The position numbers and the translations under genes were made by a program. This document shows, piece after piece, positions 1 to 8,331 of a stretch of 54,278 nt of DNA. The stretch comes from Agrococcus sp. (GTDB taxonomy: Bacteria; Actinomycetota; Actinomycetes; Actinomycetales; Microbacteriaceae). The notes under the pieces were generated by a model. It saw only the letters and a program-made list of their open reading frames with translations. It did not search any database and was not told where the DNA came from. Every line of letters starts with the position of its first letter. Within the stretch, counting starts at the first letter, position 1. The DNA lies in the NCBI GenBank assembly GCA_031178105.1, contig JAPSJX010000004.1, positions 1 through 54,278 of the forward strand, in the 5' to 3' direction.

Positions 1-1
1 C

Positions 2-589
2 TCGCTCTCCGGCGCCGCGATCGCCGTGCTCGTGGGCCTCGTCGTGGGCACCGCGATCGGCGTGCTCGCCGGCTCGCTCGGCGGGCTGCTCGAGGAGGCG
101 CTCATGCGGATCGTCGACGTGCTGCTCGCGATCCCCGGCCTGCTGCTCGCCCTCAGCGTCATCGTGCTGCTCGGCTTCGGCGTCGCGAACGCGGCGATCG
201 CCGTCGGCGTCACCTCCATCGCCGTCTTCGCGCGGCTCGCCCGCTCGCAGGTCGTGCGCGTGCGCCGCAGCGACTACGTCGAGGCGGCGTTCGGCTCGGG
301 CGGCACGTTCCTCGGCGTGCTCGGCCGCCACGTGCTGCCGAACTCGCTCGGCGCGGTGCTCGCCCTCGCGGCGCTGCAGTTCGGCAGCGCCATCCTGCAG
401 ATCTCGACGCTCGGCTTCCTCGGCTACGGCGCACCGCCGCCCATCCCGGAGTGGGGCCTGCTGATCGCCGAGAGCCGCGACTACGTCGCAACCGCGTGGT
501 GGCTCACCACACTGCCCGGCGTCGTCGTCGCCGGGGTCGTCCTCTCGGCGAACCGCGTCGCCGCAGCCATCAGGGAGAGCAGCGCATGA
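2..589 (+). CDS. Peptide-type ABC transporter permease (DppC/OppC-like), 5' end outside window
   Basis: Inner permease of a dipeptide/oligopeptide/nickel-type ABC importer. The reading frame is open from base 2, so the N-terminus lies upstream of the window and only the last 195 residues are seen. The fragment is strongly hydrophobic with several membrane segments and carries the EAA-type loop (VEAAFGSGGTFLGVLGRHVLPN region, about 250-350) that docks onto the ATPase. Its stop codon overlaps the start of the ATPase gene (ATGA), so the two are translationally coupled. By family knowledge the second permease and substrate-binding protein should lie just upstream. The substrate cannot be told from the sequence. 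Confidence 0.9.
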   Translation, partial: SLSGAAIAVLVGLVVGTAIGVLAGSLGGLLEEALMRIVDVLLAIPGLLLALSVIVLLGFGVANAAIAVGVTSIAVFARLARSQVVRVRRSDYVEAAFGSGGTFLGVLGRHVLPNSLGAVLALAALQFGSAILQISTLGFLGYGAPPPIPEWGLLIAESRDYVATAWWLTTLPGVVVAGVVLSANRVAAAIRESSA

Positions 590-2241
590 CCCGTCCACTC
601 CTCCGCATCCACGACCTCGCCGTCTCGTACCGCACGCGGCACGGCCGCCGGACCGCCGTCGACGGCGTCAGCCTCGAGCTGGACCGCGGCGAGGTGCTCG
701 CGCTCGTGGGCGAGTCCGGCTCCGGCAAGACCACCATCGGCCAGTCGGTCATCGGACTGCTTCCGCCCGGCGGGCGCGTCGATCGCGGCGCGGTCGAGCT
801 CCAGCTCGCCGGCGGCCCCGTCGACCTGACGAGGCTGCCCCAGGGGGCGCTGCAGGAGCTGCGCGGGCGCCGCATCGCGCTCGTCCCGCAGGACCCCGGC
901 ACCTCGCTGAACCCGGTGCGCACGATCGGCGCCTCCGTCGCCGCTCCGCTGCGCATCCACCGCTGGGGCACGCCCGACCGCATCCGCCGCCGCGTGGTCG
1001 AGCTGCTCGACCGGGTCGGTCTCGACGACCCCGAGCGGCGTGCCGGCCAGTACCCGCACGAGCTCTCGGGCGGCATGCGGCAGCGCGCGCTCATCGCCGC
1101 CGCGATCGCCCTCGAGCCCGAGCTGATCATCGCCGACGAGCCCACGAGCGCCCTCGACGTGACCGTGCAGCGGCGCATCCTCGACCTGCTCGACGATCTG
1201 CGCCGCGAGCTCGGCTCGAGCGTGCTGCTCATCACCCACGACCTGGCCGTTGCCGCCGAGCGCGCCGACCGCATCGCCGTGCTGCGCGCCGGCGGGGTCG
1301 AGGAGGCCGGTGCGACGCGGGAGGTGCTGCGGGCGCCGGCGAGCGCCTACACGGCCGAGCTGCTCGCCGACGCGCCCGCGCTCGACGACGAGTCGCCGCG
1401 GCCGCCGCGCCTGCCCGGCGAGCCGTTCCTCGTCGTCGACCGGCTCGTCCACGAGTACGGACGCGGCAGCGGCGCGTTCCGCGCCGTCGACGACGTGTCG
1501 TTCGCGGTGGAGCGCGGCACGACGCACGCGCTCGTGGGCGAGTCCGGCTCGGGCAAGACGACCATCGGCCGCGCGGTCGCGGGATTCCACGGGCCTCGCA
1601 GCGGCGGCATCCGCATCGGCGCGCACGACGTCCCCGCCGAGCGCCGCGACCGCGCCCTGCGCCGCGTCGTGCAGCTCGTCTCGCAGAACCCCTATTCCTC
1701 GCTCGACCCGCGGCGCACCGTCGGTCGATCGGTCGGCGAGCCGCTGCGCAACTGGCGTCCGTCCGACGGCGGCGTCCGCGACCGAGCGGAGCTCGCCCGC
1801 CGCGTCGCGACCGCCCTCGACCGCGTCGCGCTCCCCGCCGACGTCGTCGACCGGCTGCCGGCGGAGCTGTCGGGCGGGCAGCGGCAGCGCGTCGCCATCG
1901 CTCGCGCGCTCATCATCGAGCCCGAGCTCGTCGTGCTCGACGAGGCGGTGTCGGCGCTCGACGTGACGGTGCAGTCGCAGATCCTCGAGCTGCTCGATCA
2001 GCTGCAGCGGGAGCTCGGACTCACCTACCTCTTCATCACCCACGACCTCGCGGTCGTGCGGCGCATCGCCGACACCGTCACGGTGCTGCGGCACGGCGAG
2101 GCGGTCGAGACGGGCACCGCCCACCAGGTGCTCGCGCAGCCGCAGCACGACTACACGAGGGCGCTGCTCGACGCGGTGCCCGCCCCCGACTGGCTGCGGG
2201 ACCTCCGCGACCGGCGACGACCTCAGCTGGAGGTGGCGTGA
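586..2241 (+). CDS. Fused dual ATP-binding protein of peptide-type ABC transporter (DppD-DppF fusion)
   Basis: A 551-residue cytoplasmic protein holding two complete nucleotide-binding domains in tandem, equivalent to DppD plus DppF. Each half has a Walker A GESGSGKTT, an ABC signature (LSGGMRQR in the first, LSGGQRQR in the second) and a Walker B. The first Walker B reads ADEPTSALD; the second reads LDEAVSALD, with Ala where Pro is usual. Both halves carry the oligopeptide-family C-terminal extension. An upstream in-frame start at 451 exists, but ATG 586 is chosen because it overlaps the permease stop and begins right at the ABC fold. It ends in a one-base overlap with the monooxygenase gene, so importer and enzymes appear to be one operon. 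Confidence 0.93.
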   Translation: MTRPLLRIHDLAVSYRTRHGRRTAVDGVSLELDRGEVLALVGESGSGKTTIGQSVIGLLPPGGRVDRGAVELQLAGGPVDLTRLPQGALQELRGRRIALVPQDPGTSLNPVRTIGASVAAPLRIHRWGTPDRIRRRVVELLDRVGLDDPERRAGQYPHELSGGMRQRALIAAAIALEPELIIADEPTSALDVTVQRRILDLLDDLRRELGSSVLLITHDLAVAAERADRIAVLRAGGVEEAGATREVLRAPASAYTAELLADAPALDDESPRPPRLPGEPFLVVDRLVHEYGRGSGAFRAVDDVSFAVERGTTHALVGESGSGKTTIGRAVAGFHGPRSGGIRIGAHDVPAERRDRALRRVVQLVSQNPYSSLDPRRTVGRSVGEPLRNWRPSDGGVRDRAELARRVATALDRVALPADVVDRLPAELSGGQRQRVAIARALIIEPELVVLDEAVSALDVTVQSQILELLDQLQRELGLTYLFITHDLAVVRRIADTVTVLRHGEAVETGTAHQVLAQPQHDYTRALLDAVPAPDWLRDLRDRRRPQLEVA

Positions 2242-3269
2242 TGGCGCCCTCGATCGGATTCTTCACACGCGTGCTCGACGACGCCTCGGCCGCCGAGCGC
2301 TACCGCATCGCGCTCGACCAGATCTCGCTCGCCGAGGCGCTCGGCTACCGCAGCGCCTGGGTCGCGCAGCATCACCTCGACGGCGCCGAGGGCGGCCTGC
2401 CCTCGCCGTTCGTGCTGCTCGCGGCGGCCGCTGCGCGCACCTCCCGGATCCGCCTGGGCACGGCGATCCTGACGCTCGCGCACGAGCAGGCGGCGCGAGC
2501 CGCCGAGGATGCGGCGGTGCTCGACACGATCGCCGACGGCCGGGTCGAGCTCGGACTCGGCACCGGCGGCAGCCCGCGCACGCTGAGCGCCTTCGGCGAG
2601 GACGCCGCGCACCGCCGCGCGATCTACGACGCGAAGCTCGTGCGGCTGCGCTCGCTCCTCGACGGCTCCGCCGACGTCGAGCTCTACCCGAGCGCCCCGC
2701 GCCTGGCTGACCGCATCTGGCAGGCCACGTTCTCCGCCGAGGGTGCCCGCGCGATCGGTGCGCGCGGTGACGGCCTCATGCTCTCCCGCGTGCAGCCGCC
2801 GCCCGCCGACCTGCCGGCGGGTGCCGTGCCCGCGCGCGTGTGGGACGTGCAGCGGCCGCTCGTCGACGCCTACCGCGACGCGCTGCCGGCGGGCGTCGCA
2901 CCGCGCGTGCTCGCCTCGCGCAGCGTCGTCGTCGTCGATCCGGCCGAGCGCCGGTCGGCGCGCGCGCTCGCCGAGCAGGGCATCGGTCGGCAGCTCGCGC
3001 AGCTGCACGGCGTCACGCCCGGCTCGCTGCCGATCGACGAGCTGCTCCAGCGCAGCGAGACGCACCTCGGCACCCCCGCCGAGGTCATCGACTCGCTCGG
3101 CGCCGACGCCGTCGCCGCCGGCGCCACCGAGGTGTCGGTCCAGGTCCACTCGGTCGATCCGCACCCCGACATCGCGGCGCGATCGATCGAGCTGTTCGCG
3201 CGAGAGGTCGCGCCCGCGCTCGGCTGGAAGGTCGGGCACCCGCTGCAGGAGGAGCGCCATGTCGCGTGA
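2241..3269 (+). CDS. Luciferase-like FMN-dependent monooxygenase, KPN_01858-like family
   Basis: A 342-residue LLM-class flavoenzyme: an N-terminal SIGFFTRVL strand, the AxxWVAQHH region near residue 35, and the GxGTGGSPRTLSAFG phosphate-binding segment near residue 110 are typical of the bacterial luciferase fold. The family uses reduced FMN and O2 on an unknown substrate. It directly follows a peptide-type ABC importer and precedes CMD and AhpD-like genes. This gene set matches, from memory, the TIGR04027/04029/04030 group of partner genes. ATG 2241 is used rather than GTG 2238 because it shares one base with the upstream stop codon. The last 11 bases overlap the next gene. A role in oxidising an imported, possibly sulfur- or nitrogen-containing compound is inference. 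Confidence 0.85.
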   Translation: MAPSIGFFTRVLDDASAAERYRIALDQISLAEALGYRSAWVAQHHLDGAEGGLPSPFVLLAAAAARTSRIRLGTAILTLAHEQAARAAEDAAVLDTIADGRVELGLGTGGSPRTLSAFGEDAAHRRAIYDAKLVRLRSLLDGSADVELYPSAPRLADRIWQATFSAEGARAIGARGDGLMLSRVQPPPADLPAGAVPARVWDVQRPLVDAYRDALPAGVAPRVLASRSVVVVDPAERRSARALAEQGIGRQLAQLHGVTPGSLPIDELLQRSETHLGTPAEVIDSLGADAVAAGATEVSVQVHSVDPHPDIAARSIELFAREVAPALGWKVGHPLQEERHVA

Positions 3270-3891
3270 CGTCATCGACCATCTGGCCGAGATCCCCGCG
3301 GGGTCCCGGCTCGACGAGATCCGCCGGGCGAGGCCCGACGCGCGCGAGCACGCGCAGCAGAGCTTCCTCGCGCTGCTCGAGCCCACGCACCCCGGGCAGC
3401 TCGCGCTCGCGGACCGCTATGCGGTCGCCGCCTACGTCGCGCTGCTGCACGACGGCTCGCCGACGCCGACTCGCGCGGCCGCCTTCTACCTCGAGCTCCT
3501 CGGCGACGAGGCGGATGCCGACCTCGTGCGCGCCGTGCGGCGCGCGGCCGACGACGGGCGGGCATCCGGACCGTACGGCGACTACCGGGAGCCAGCCCTC
3601 GCCGACGAGGCACGCCCCGGGCCGGTCGCCGCGATCGATCGCGCCGCGATCCCGGCGCCGCTCGCCGCCGCCCTCGAGCACGCGCACCTGCTCGTGCTGC
3701 ACCCGCGCGACGCGAGGCCGGCCGCGCTGCGCGCGCTCGTCGACGCCGGCTGGGGCGCCGACGCGATCGTCTCGCTGAGCCAGCTGGTCGCGTTCCTGGC
3801 GTTCCAGCTGCGACTCGTGCACGGGCTGCGGACCCTCGCCGCGACGCCCGACGGCCGCACCGACCACGAGCTGCAGGAGGCCCGCGCATGA
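3259..3891 (+). CDS. CMD-domain protein (Avi_7170-like family)
   Basis: A 210-residue soluble, mainly alpha-helical protein (MSRDVIDHLAEIPAGSRL start) related to carboxymuconolactone decarboxylase/AhpD folds. It lacks the CxxC peroxidase motif; no cysteine pair is present. It starts inside the monooxygenase gene (11-base overlap) and overlaps the following AhpD-like gene by four bases, so production of the three is coupled. Assignment to the TIGR04029-type family rests on the length, the DHLAxIPxGSxLxxIRxxRPxAR start and the neighbourhood. Biochemical function is unknown; it may form a complex with the redox-active paralogue next to it. Confidence 0.75.
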   Translation: MSRDVIDHLAEIPAGSRLDEIRRARPDAREHAQQSFLALLEPTHPGQLALADRYAVAAYVALLHDGSPTPTRAAAFYLELLGDEADADLVRAVRRAADDGRASGPYGDYREPALADEARPGPVAAIDRAAIPAPLAAALEHAHLLVLHPRDARPAALRALVDAGWGADAIVSLSQLVAFLAFQLRLVHGLRTLAATPDGRTDHELQEARA

Positions 3892-4502
3892 CCGGCACGC
3901 ACGACCGCACCGAGATCCTCGAGCACCCCGCGCTGCACCGGCCCGAGGCGTTCACGCAGCGCGGGCTCGGCTGGGCGCCATGGGCGCCGCCGGTCGCGGA
4001 GCACGAGCTGACCGAGGCGCAGCGCCACGCGCTCGTGGAGGCGTCCCGCTCGTCGAGCCCCTACTTCCGGCTGCTCGCGCGCGACCCCGAGGCGCTGCGC
4101 GCGCGCACGCTCACCGACCTCGACATCTTCGGCAACGAGGCCGGCGGGCTGCCGCGCTGGGAGCGCGAGCTGTCGGCGGCCGCCGCGTCGCGCGTCAACG
4201 GCTGCGTGTTCTGCGCATCCGTCCACGCCCGCGCGGCGTCGCGGCTGTCGGGGCGCACCGACGACGTGCAGCTGCTGCTCGACGAGGGCGTCGGCGCGCG
4301 GATCGACGATCGCTGGGACGCGATCGTCGACGCATCCTCCGCGCTCACCGCCACGCCGGCCGCCTTCGCGCCCGAGCACGTCGAGCGGCTGCGCGCCGCG
4401 GGCATCGACGACGCCGGCATCGTCGATCAGATCGCCGGCGCCGCCTTCTTCAACTGGGCGAACCGGCTCATGCTGTCGCTGGGCGAACCGGAGGTCGGCT
4501 GA
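3888..4502 (+). CDS. Alkylhydroperoxidase (AhpD)-like protein, Avi_7169-like family
   Basis: A 204-residue AhpD-fold protein with the redox motif VNGCVFCASVHAR near residue 105: two cysteines spaced CxxC followed by a His, as in AhpD peroxidase-related enzymes. This is the redox-competent partner of the preceding cysteine-less CMD protein. ATG 3888 overlaps the upstream stop, and its own stop shares one base with the next gene. The family can reduce alkyl hydroperoxides using thiol reductants; in this context it may remove peroxide or peroxy-flavin by-products of the monooxygenase, which is inference. Confidence 0.85.
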   Translation: MTGTHDRTEILEHPALHRPEAFTQRGLGWAPWAPPVAEHELTEAQRHALVEASRSSSPYFRLLARDPEALRARTLTDLDIFGNEAGGLPRWERELSAAAASRVNGCVFCASVHARAASRLSGRTDDVQLLLDEGVGARIDDRWDAIVDASSALTATPAAFAPEHVERLRAAGIDDAGIVDQIAGAAFFNWANRLMLSLGEPEVG

Positions 4503-5161
4503 TGGGCGCGCCCGCGAACCTCGACCACGTGGTGCTCGCCGGTCCCGACCTCGCGGCGCTCATCGACGAGGTCGAGCAGCGCACCGGTGTGCGCGCGCCG
4601 CTCGGGGGCCGTCACCCGGGCGGCACCGCGAACGCGCTCATCGGGTTCACCCGCGGCGGCCGTCGCGTGCGGCAGTACCTGGAGCTCATCGGGCCGGACG
4701 CGGAGGGCGGCTGGACGGCGCGCGACGTCCGGAGGTTCGGGATCGCCGCCCTGACGGCGCCCTCCGTGGCCAGCTTCGCGATCGCGCCCGAGGACCTCGA
4801 CGCGACGGTCGAGCGCGCGAGCGCCGCCGGCGCCGGGATGGGAGCCCCCGTGCCGCTCTCCCGCCGCACTCCCGACGGCCGGGAGCTCTCGTGGCGCCTC
4901 GCGCTGCCGGACGACGAGCGACAGCCCCCGTTCCTCATCGACTGGGGCGACGCGGCGCATCCGGCGCTCGACGACATCCCCGTGCTCGAGCTGCTCGCCG
5001 TCCGACGACTGGCGACCGACGCGGCCGCCGAGACCGCCCGGCTCGCGGCGCTCGGCGTCGAGGTCGGTGACGGCCCGGACGCGCTCGAGGTCGTGGTGGC
5101 GGACGCGGACGGCGTCGAGATCGAGGTGGCGGTCGACGGGCGCGCGGTGCTGCTGCGCTGA
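4502..5161 (+). CDS. VOC/glyoxalase-like domain protein
   Basis: A 219-residue protein beginning LDHVVLAGPDLAALIDEVEQRTG, characteristic of the glyoxalase-like (VOC) superfamily, followed by a GGRHPGGTANALIGF segment and a second half repeating the beta-alpha-beta-beta-beta theme. It is the last gene of the importer/monooxygenase operon, starting in a one-base overlap. VOC proteins use a metal for isomerisation, dioxygenation or binding; the specific reaction is unknown. A perfect 15-bp hairpin follows 48 bases after the stop. Confidence 0.8.
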   Translation: MGAPANLDHVVLAGPDLAALIDEVEQRTGVRAPLGGRHPGGTANALIGFTRGGRRVRQYLELIGPDAEGGWTARDVRRFGIAALTAPSVASFAIAPEDLDATVERASAAGAGMGAPVPLSRRTPDGRELSWRLALPDDERQPPFLIDWGDAAHPALDDIPVLELLAVRRLATDAAAETARLAALGVEVGDGPDALEVVVADADGVEIEVAVDGRAVLLR

Positions 5162-5208
5162 GCAGGCACGGCTCTTCCCTCGACGACGCGTCGGTCTGTC
5201 GGCGCGGA

Positions 5209-5244
5209 TGAGCGCGGCGACGGCGAAGGCCGTCGCCGCGCTCA
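5209..5244. terminator. Bidirectional hairpin between convergent genes
   Basis: A perfect 15-bp inverted repeat (TGAGCGCGGCGACGG at 5209-5223, complement at 5230-5244) with a six-base loop CGAAGG. It lies between the convergent VOC gene and the MetE-like gene, so it probably ends transcripts from both sides. There is no strong T tract, as is common in high-GC genomes. Confidence 0.7.
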
Positions 5245-5261
5245 CCCGCGGCTGAGGATCG

Positions 5262-6491
5262 TCAGACGATCGAGACCGGGGCGCCCAGGCGCTGCTCCGC
5301 GAGCAGTGCGCCCTGCCCGAGCGACTCGAGCTTGGCGATGGCGATGGACGGGTGGATGCGCCCGCCGAGACCGCAGTCGGTCGATGCGATGACCCGCTCC
5401 GGTCCGACGATGCGCGCGAACCGCTCGATGCGGTCGGCGACGAGCTCGGGGTGCTCGACGACGTTGGTCGCGTGACCGATGACGCCGGGCGCGATGCGCT
5501 TGTCGTCGGGCAGCGCCACCTGCTCCCACACGCGCCACTCGTGCTCGTGGCGCGCGTTCGCCGCCTCGAACGAGTAGCTGCCCGCGTTCACCTCGAGGAC
5601 GAGATCGACGATGTCGGCGAGGCCGACGTCGGTCGTGTGCGGACCGTGCCACGAGCCCCAGCACAGGTGCAGGCGCACCTGCTCCTCGGGCAGGCCGCGG
5701 ATCGCGTGGTTGAGCGCCTCGACCCGGATCCGCGTGAAGTCGAGGTAGTCCTCGATCGACGGCTCGGGGTTGATCTGATCGAAGTTCTCGGCGAGCGACG
5801 GGTCGTCGATCTGCACGATGAGGCCCGCATCGACGATGGCGCGGTACTCCTCGCGCAGCACCTCGGCCCACGCCCAGATGTGCTCTTCCTCGCTGCCGTA
5901 GTGCCGGTTGGCGATGCGCGACGCCGAGCCCGGCGAGAGGGCGGTGAGGAAGCCCTGCTCGGCGCCGGAGCCGTCGAGGCCGGCCTTGAGGTTGGCGATG
6001 TCGGCGGCGATGGCGTCCTGGCCGATGTAGCGGAGCGCGCCGGTCGTCGCGGGGAACGCGGTGGCGGGCGTCGAGTCGAGCAGCGGGCGCTCCGGGTCGA
6101 GGTAGGCGTCGGCGAAGCGGACCCAGTCGCGGCGGTCCGGGAAGGACGTCAGGCGGATGTCGCCCGGCGCCGAGCGCTGCGGCGCCTCGGTGAAGATGTC
6201 CTCGCCGGTGACCTCGAGGCCCGCGACCCGCTGGAAGACGTAGCTCCACCACGCGCCGTAGTCCTGCGCGCTCGACATGGCCTTGCCGTACTCGCCGTCG
6301 CCGACGATGGTGATCCCGAGCTCGCGCTGGCGGCGCACGAGGTCGGCGACCGCCGCGGTGAGCAGCGACTCGAACTCGGGGGTGCGCTCGAGGGTGAGGC
6401 CGTCGGCTGCGAGCGTGCGCGCGGCGTTGGCCGCGAGCAGCTCGGGCGTACGGGGCAGGCTGCCGGCGTGCGAGACGTCGATGCTGGGCAT
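5262..6491 (-). CDS. Short cobalamin-independent methionine synthase (MetE C-terminal-like) protein
   Basis: A 409-residue UROD/MetE-like barrel protein matching only the catalytic C-terminal half of MetE (full MetE is about 750 residues). It starts MPSIDVSHAGSLPRTPELL, and shows zinc-ligand motifs HLCWG (middle) and STDCGLGG (near the C-terminus), so zinc thiol activation is likely retained. Related single-domain proteins include methionine synthase II and epoxyalkane:coenzyme M transferase relatives, so the methyl donor is uncertain. RBS GGAAGG lies six bases before the ATG. It is monocistronic, divergent from putP. Confidence 0.85.
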   Translation of the reverse strand: MPSIDVSHAGSLPRTPELLAANAARTLAADGLTLERTPEFESLLTAAVADLVRRQRELGITIVGDGEYGKAMSSAQDYGAWWSYVFQRVAGLEVTGEDIFTEAPQRSAPGDIRLTSFPDRRDWVRFADAYLDPERPLLDSTPATAFPATTGALRYIGQDAIAADIANLKAGLDGSGAEQGFLTALSPGSASRIANRHYGSEEEHIWAWAEVLREEYRAIVDAGLIVQIDDPSLAENFDQINPEPSIEDYLDFTRIRVEALNHAIRGLPEEQVRLHLCWGSWHGPHTTDVGLADIVDLVLEVNAGSYSFEAANARHEHEWRVWEQVALPDDKRIAPGVIGHATNVVEHPELVADRIERFARIVGPERVIASTDCGLGGRIHPSIAIAKLESLGQGALLAEQRLGAPVSIV

Positions 6492-6524
6492 GGTGACCTT
6501 CCGGTGGCGGGACGATTGGTCGCG

Positions 6525-6530
6525 ACGCTA
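6525..6530 (-). promoter_or_regulatory. -10 box for the MetE-like gene
   Basis: On the minus strand the hexamer is TAGCGT, about 34 bases upstream of the ATG, with RBS GGAAGG in between. A good -35 is not visible, so this is a tentative call. Confidence 0.35.
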
Positions 6531-6620
6531 CCGACGCGCGCGACGCTGCACCGACTCCGTCGGTCACGCTTCGTCACATCCCGTCGCGGTTGCCATGTGT
6601 CGCTGTGCCCACACCCTGCG

Positions 6621-6626
6621 TAGGCT
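6621..6626 (+). promoter_or_regulatory. -10 box for putP
   Basis: TAGGCT, a common actinobacterial -10 hexamer, 27 bases upstream of the putP start. The RBS GAGGAG (6643-6648) follows. The -35 is poorly conserved. Confidence 0.4.
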
Positions 6627-6653
6627 GGGCGCCGAACGCGCGAGGAGACGACG

Positions 6654-8213
6654 ATGTCCGACATCACCTTCCAGCTGCTGGCGATCGCGATCTACTTCGC
6701 CGCCATGATCGGCATCGGCGTCTACGCCGCGCGCAAGACGAAGAGCCACGAGGACTACATGCTCGCCGGCCGCGAGCTGAGCCCCGCCACCGCGGCGCTC
6801 TCCGCAGGTGCGTCCGACATGTCGGGGTGGCTGCTCATGGGCCTGCCCGGCGCGATCTACGCGGCGGGGCTCATCGAGGGCTGGATCGCCATCGGCCTGA
6901 CCATCGGTGCGTACCTGAACTGGAAGTTCGTCGCCCCGCGGCTGCGCGCCTACACGGAGGTCGCCAGGAACTCGATCACGATCCCGAGCTTCTTCGAGAA
7001 CCGCCTCCGTGACCGCTCGCGCGCGCTGCGCATCGTGTCGGGCCTCATCATCCTGGTCTTCTTCACGTTCTACGTCTCGTCGGGCATGGTCGCCGGCGGC
7101 GTCTTCTTCGAGTCGACGTTCGGCGCGAGCTACATCTGGGGGATGCTCCTCGTGAGCGGCGTCACGCTGCTCTACACGCTGTTCGGCGGATTCCTGGGCG
7201 CGTCGCTCACCGACGTCGTGCAGGGCCTGATGATGTTCCTCGCGCTCATCATCATCCCCGTCCTCGCGTTCTTCACCGTCGGCGGCCTGCAGGGCGTCCA
7301 GGAGGGCATCACGGCGTCGGGCGCGGAGCTGTCCGGCCTGATCCCGGCGGACGTCGACGGCATGGTCATCCTGGGGATCATCTCGTCGCTCGCGTGGGGG
7401 CTCGGCTACGTCGGCCAGCCGCACATCATCGTGCGGTTCATGGCGCTGAGGTCCGTCGCCGCGGCGAAGCCGGCACGGCGCATCGGCATCGGATGGATGG
7501 TCATCTCCCTCGTCGGCGCGGTGGTCTCCGGCTTCGTCGGCATCGCCTACATCCAGCAGTCCGGCGAGGAGCTCGCGAACCCCGAGACGGTCGTGCTCGC
7601 GATGTCGCAGGCGCTGCTGCACCCCTTCGTCGCGGGGCTCGTGCTCGCCGCCGTGCTCGCCGCCATCATGTCGACGCTCTCGAGCCAGCTGATCGTCTGC
7701 TCGTCGGCGCTCGTGGAGGACCTCTTCCAGGTCTTCGTCAAGCGGCCGCCGTCGCAGAAGGTGCTCGTCCTGCTCGGCCGAGCGTGCGTGCTCGCCGTCG
7801 CCGCCGTCGCCGCGGTGCTGGCCATCACGCCGTCCGACACGATCCTCGGCCTCGTCGGATTCGCCTGGGCCGGCTTCGGCGCCGCGTTCGGGCCGATCGT
7901 GCTGCTGAGCCTCTTCTGGCGGAGGCTGACGAACTGGGGCGCGCTCGCCGGCATGATCGTGGGCGCCGCGACCGTCTTCATCTGGGACGCGGTCGAGCAG
8001 GCCACCGACATCCCGTTCTTCACGCTCTACGAGATCGTGCCCGGCTTCGTGCTCAACCTCGTCGTCGCGGTCGTCATCAGCCTCGTCGTGCACCGCCACG
8101 ACGGGGTGGTCGACGAGGAGTTCACCCGCACCGGCCGCATTGTCGCGCTGCGACCGGACGAGCCGGGCCACGTGGCCGCCCCGGCCGCGGCCGACCGCGA
8201 CGCGCTGCGCTGA
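6654..8213 (+). CDS. putP: Sodium/proline symporter
   Basis: A 519-residue solute:sodium symporter family protein with about 13 membrane helices and the PutP hallmark sequences SAGASDMSGWLLMGLPGAIY (residues about 50-70) and LAWGLGYVGQPHIIVRFMA (about 247-265). It imports proline with Na+, for osmoprotection or as carbon/nitrogen source. The start ATG has a clear GAGGAG ribosome site. It is monocistronic, followed by a gap of about 120 bases before the NRPS-like gene. The proline specificity is by family resemblance. Confidence 0.92.
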   Translation: MSDITFQLLAIAIYFAAMIGIGVYAARKTKSHEDYMLAGRELSPATAALSAGASDMSGWLLMGLPGAIYAAGLIEGWIAIGLTIGAYLNWKFVAPRLRAYTEVARNSITIPSFFENRLRDRSRALRIVSGLIILVFFTFYVSSGMVAGGVFFESTFGASYIWGMLLVSGVTLLYTLFGGFLGASLTDVVQGLMMFLALIIIPVLAFFTVGGLQGVQEGITASGAELSGLIPADVDGMVILGIISSLAWGLGYVGQPHIIVRFMALRSVAAAKPARRIGIGWMVISLVGAVVSGFVGIAYIQQSGEELANPETVVLAMSQALLHPFVAGLVLAAVLAAIMSTLSSQLIVCSSALVEDLFQVFVKRPPSQKVLVLLGRACVLAVAAVAAVLAITPSDTILGLVGFAWAGFGAAFGPIVLLSLFWRRLTNWGALAGMIVGAATVFIWDAVEQATDIPFFTLYEIVPGFVLNLVVAVVISLVVHRHDGVVDEEFTRTGRIVALRPDEPGHVAAPAAADRDALR

Positions 8214-8282
8214 GCGGCGCGGGGCGGCCGATCCCGCCGCGCCGGACACCTGCCGTTCACCCGGTGAGCTCGGCCGCCGCGA

Positions 8283-8288
8283 TAGCCT
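8283..8288 (+). promoter_or_regulatory. -10 box for the NRPS-like gene
   Basis: TAGCCT hexamer 43 bases before the start codon. The nearest -35-like element (TTCACC at 8256) is spaced too far for confidence. Confidence 0.3.
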
Positions 8289-8331
8289 GACCGGTCGCGG
8301 CGGTCCGGTGCGCCGCGCGTACGGAGGCGAC

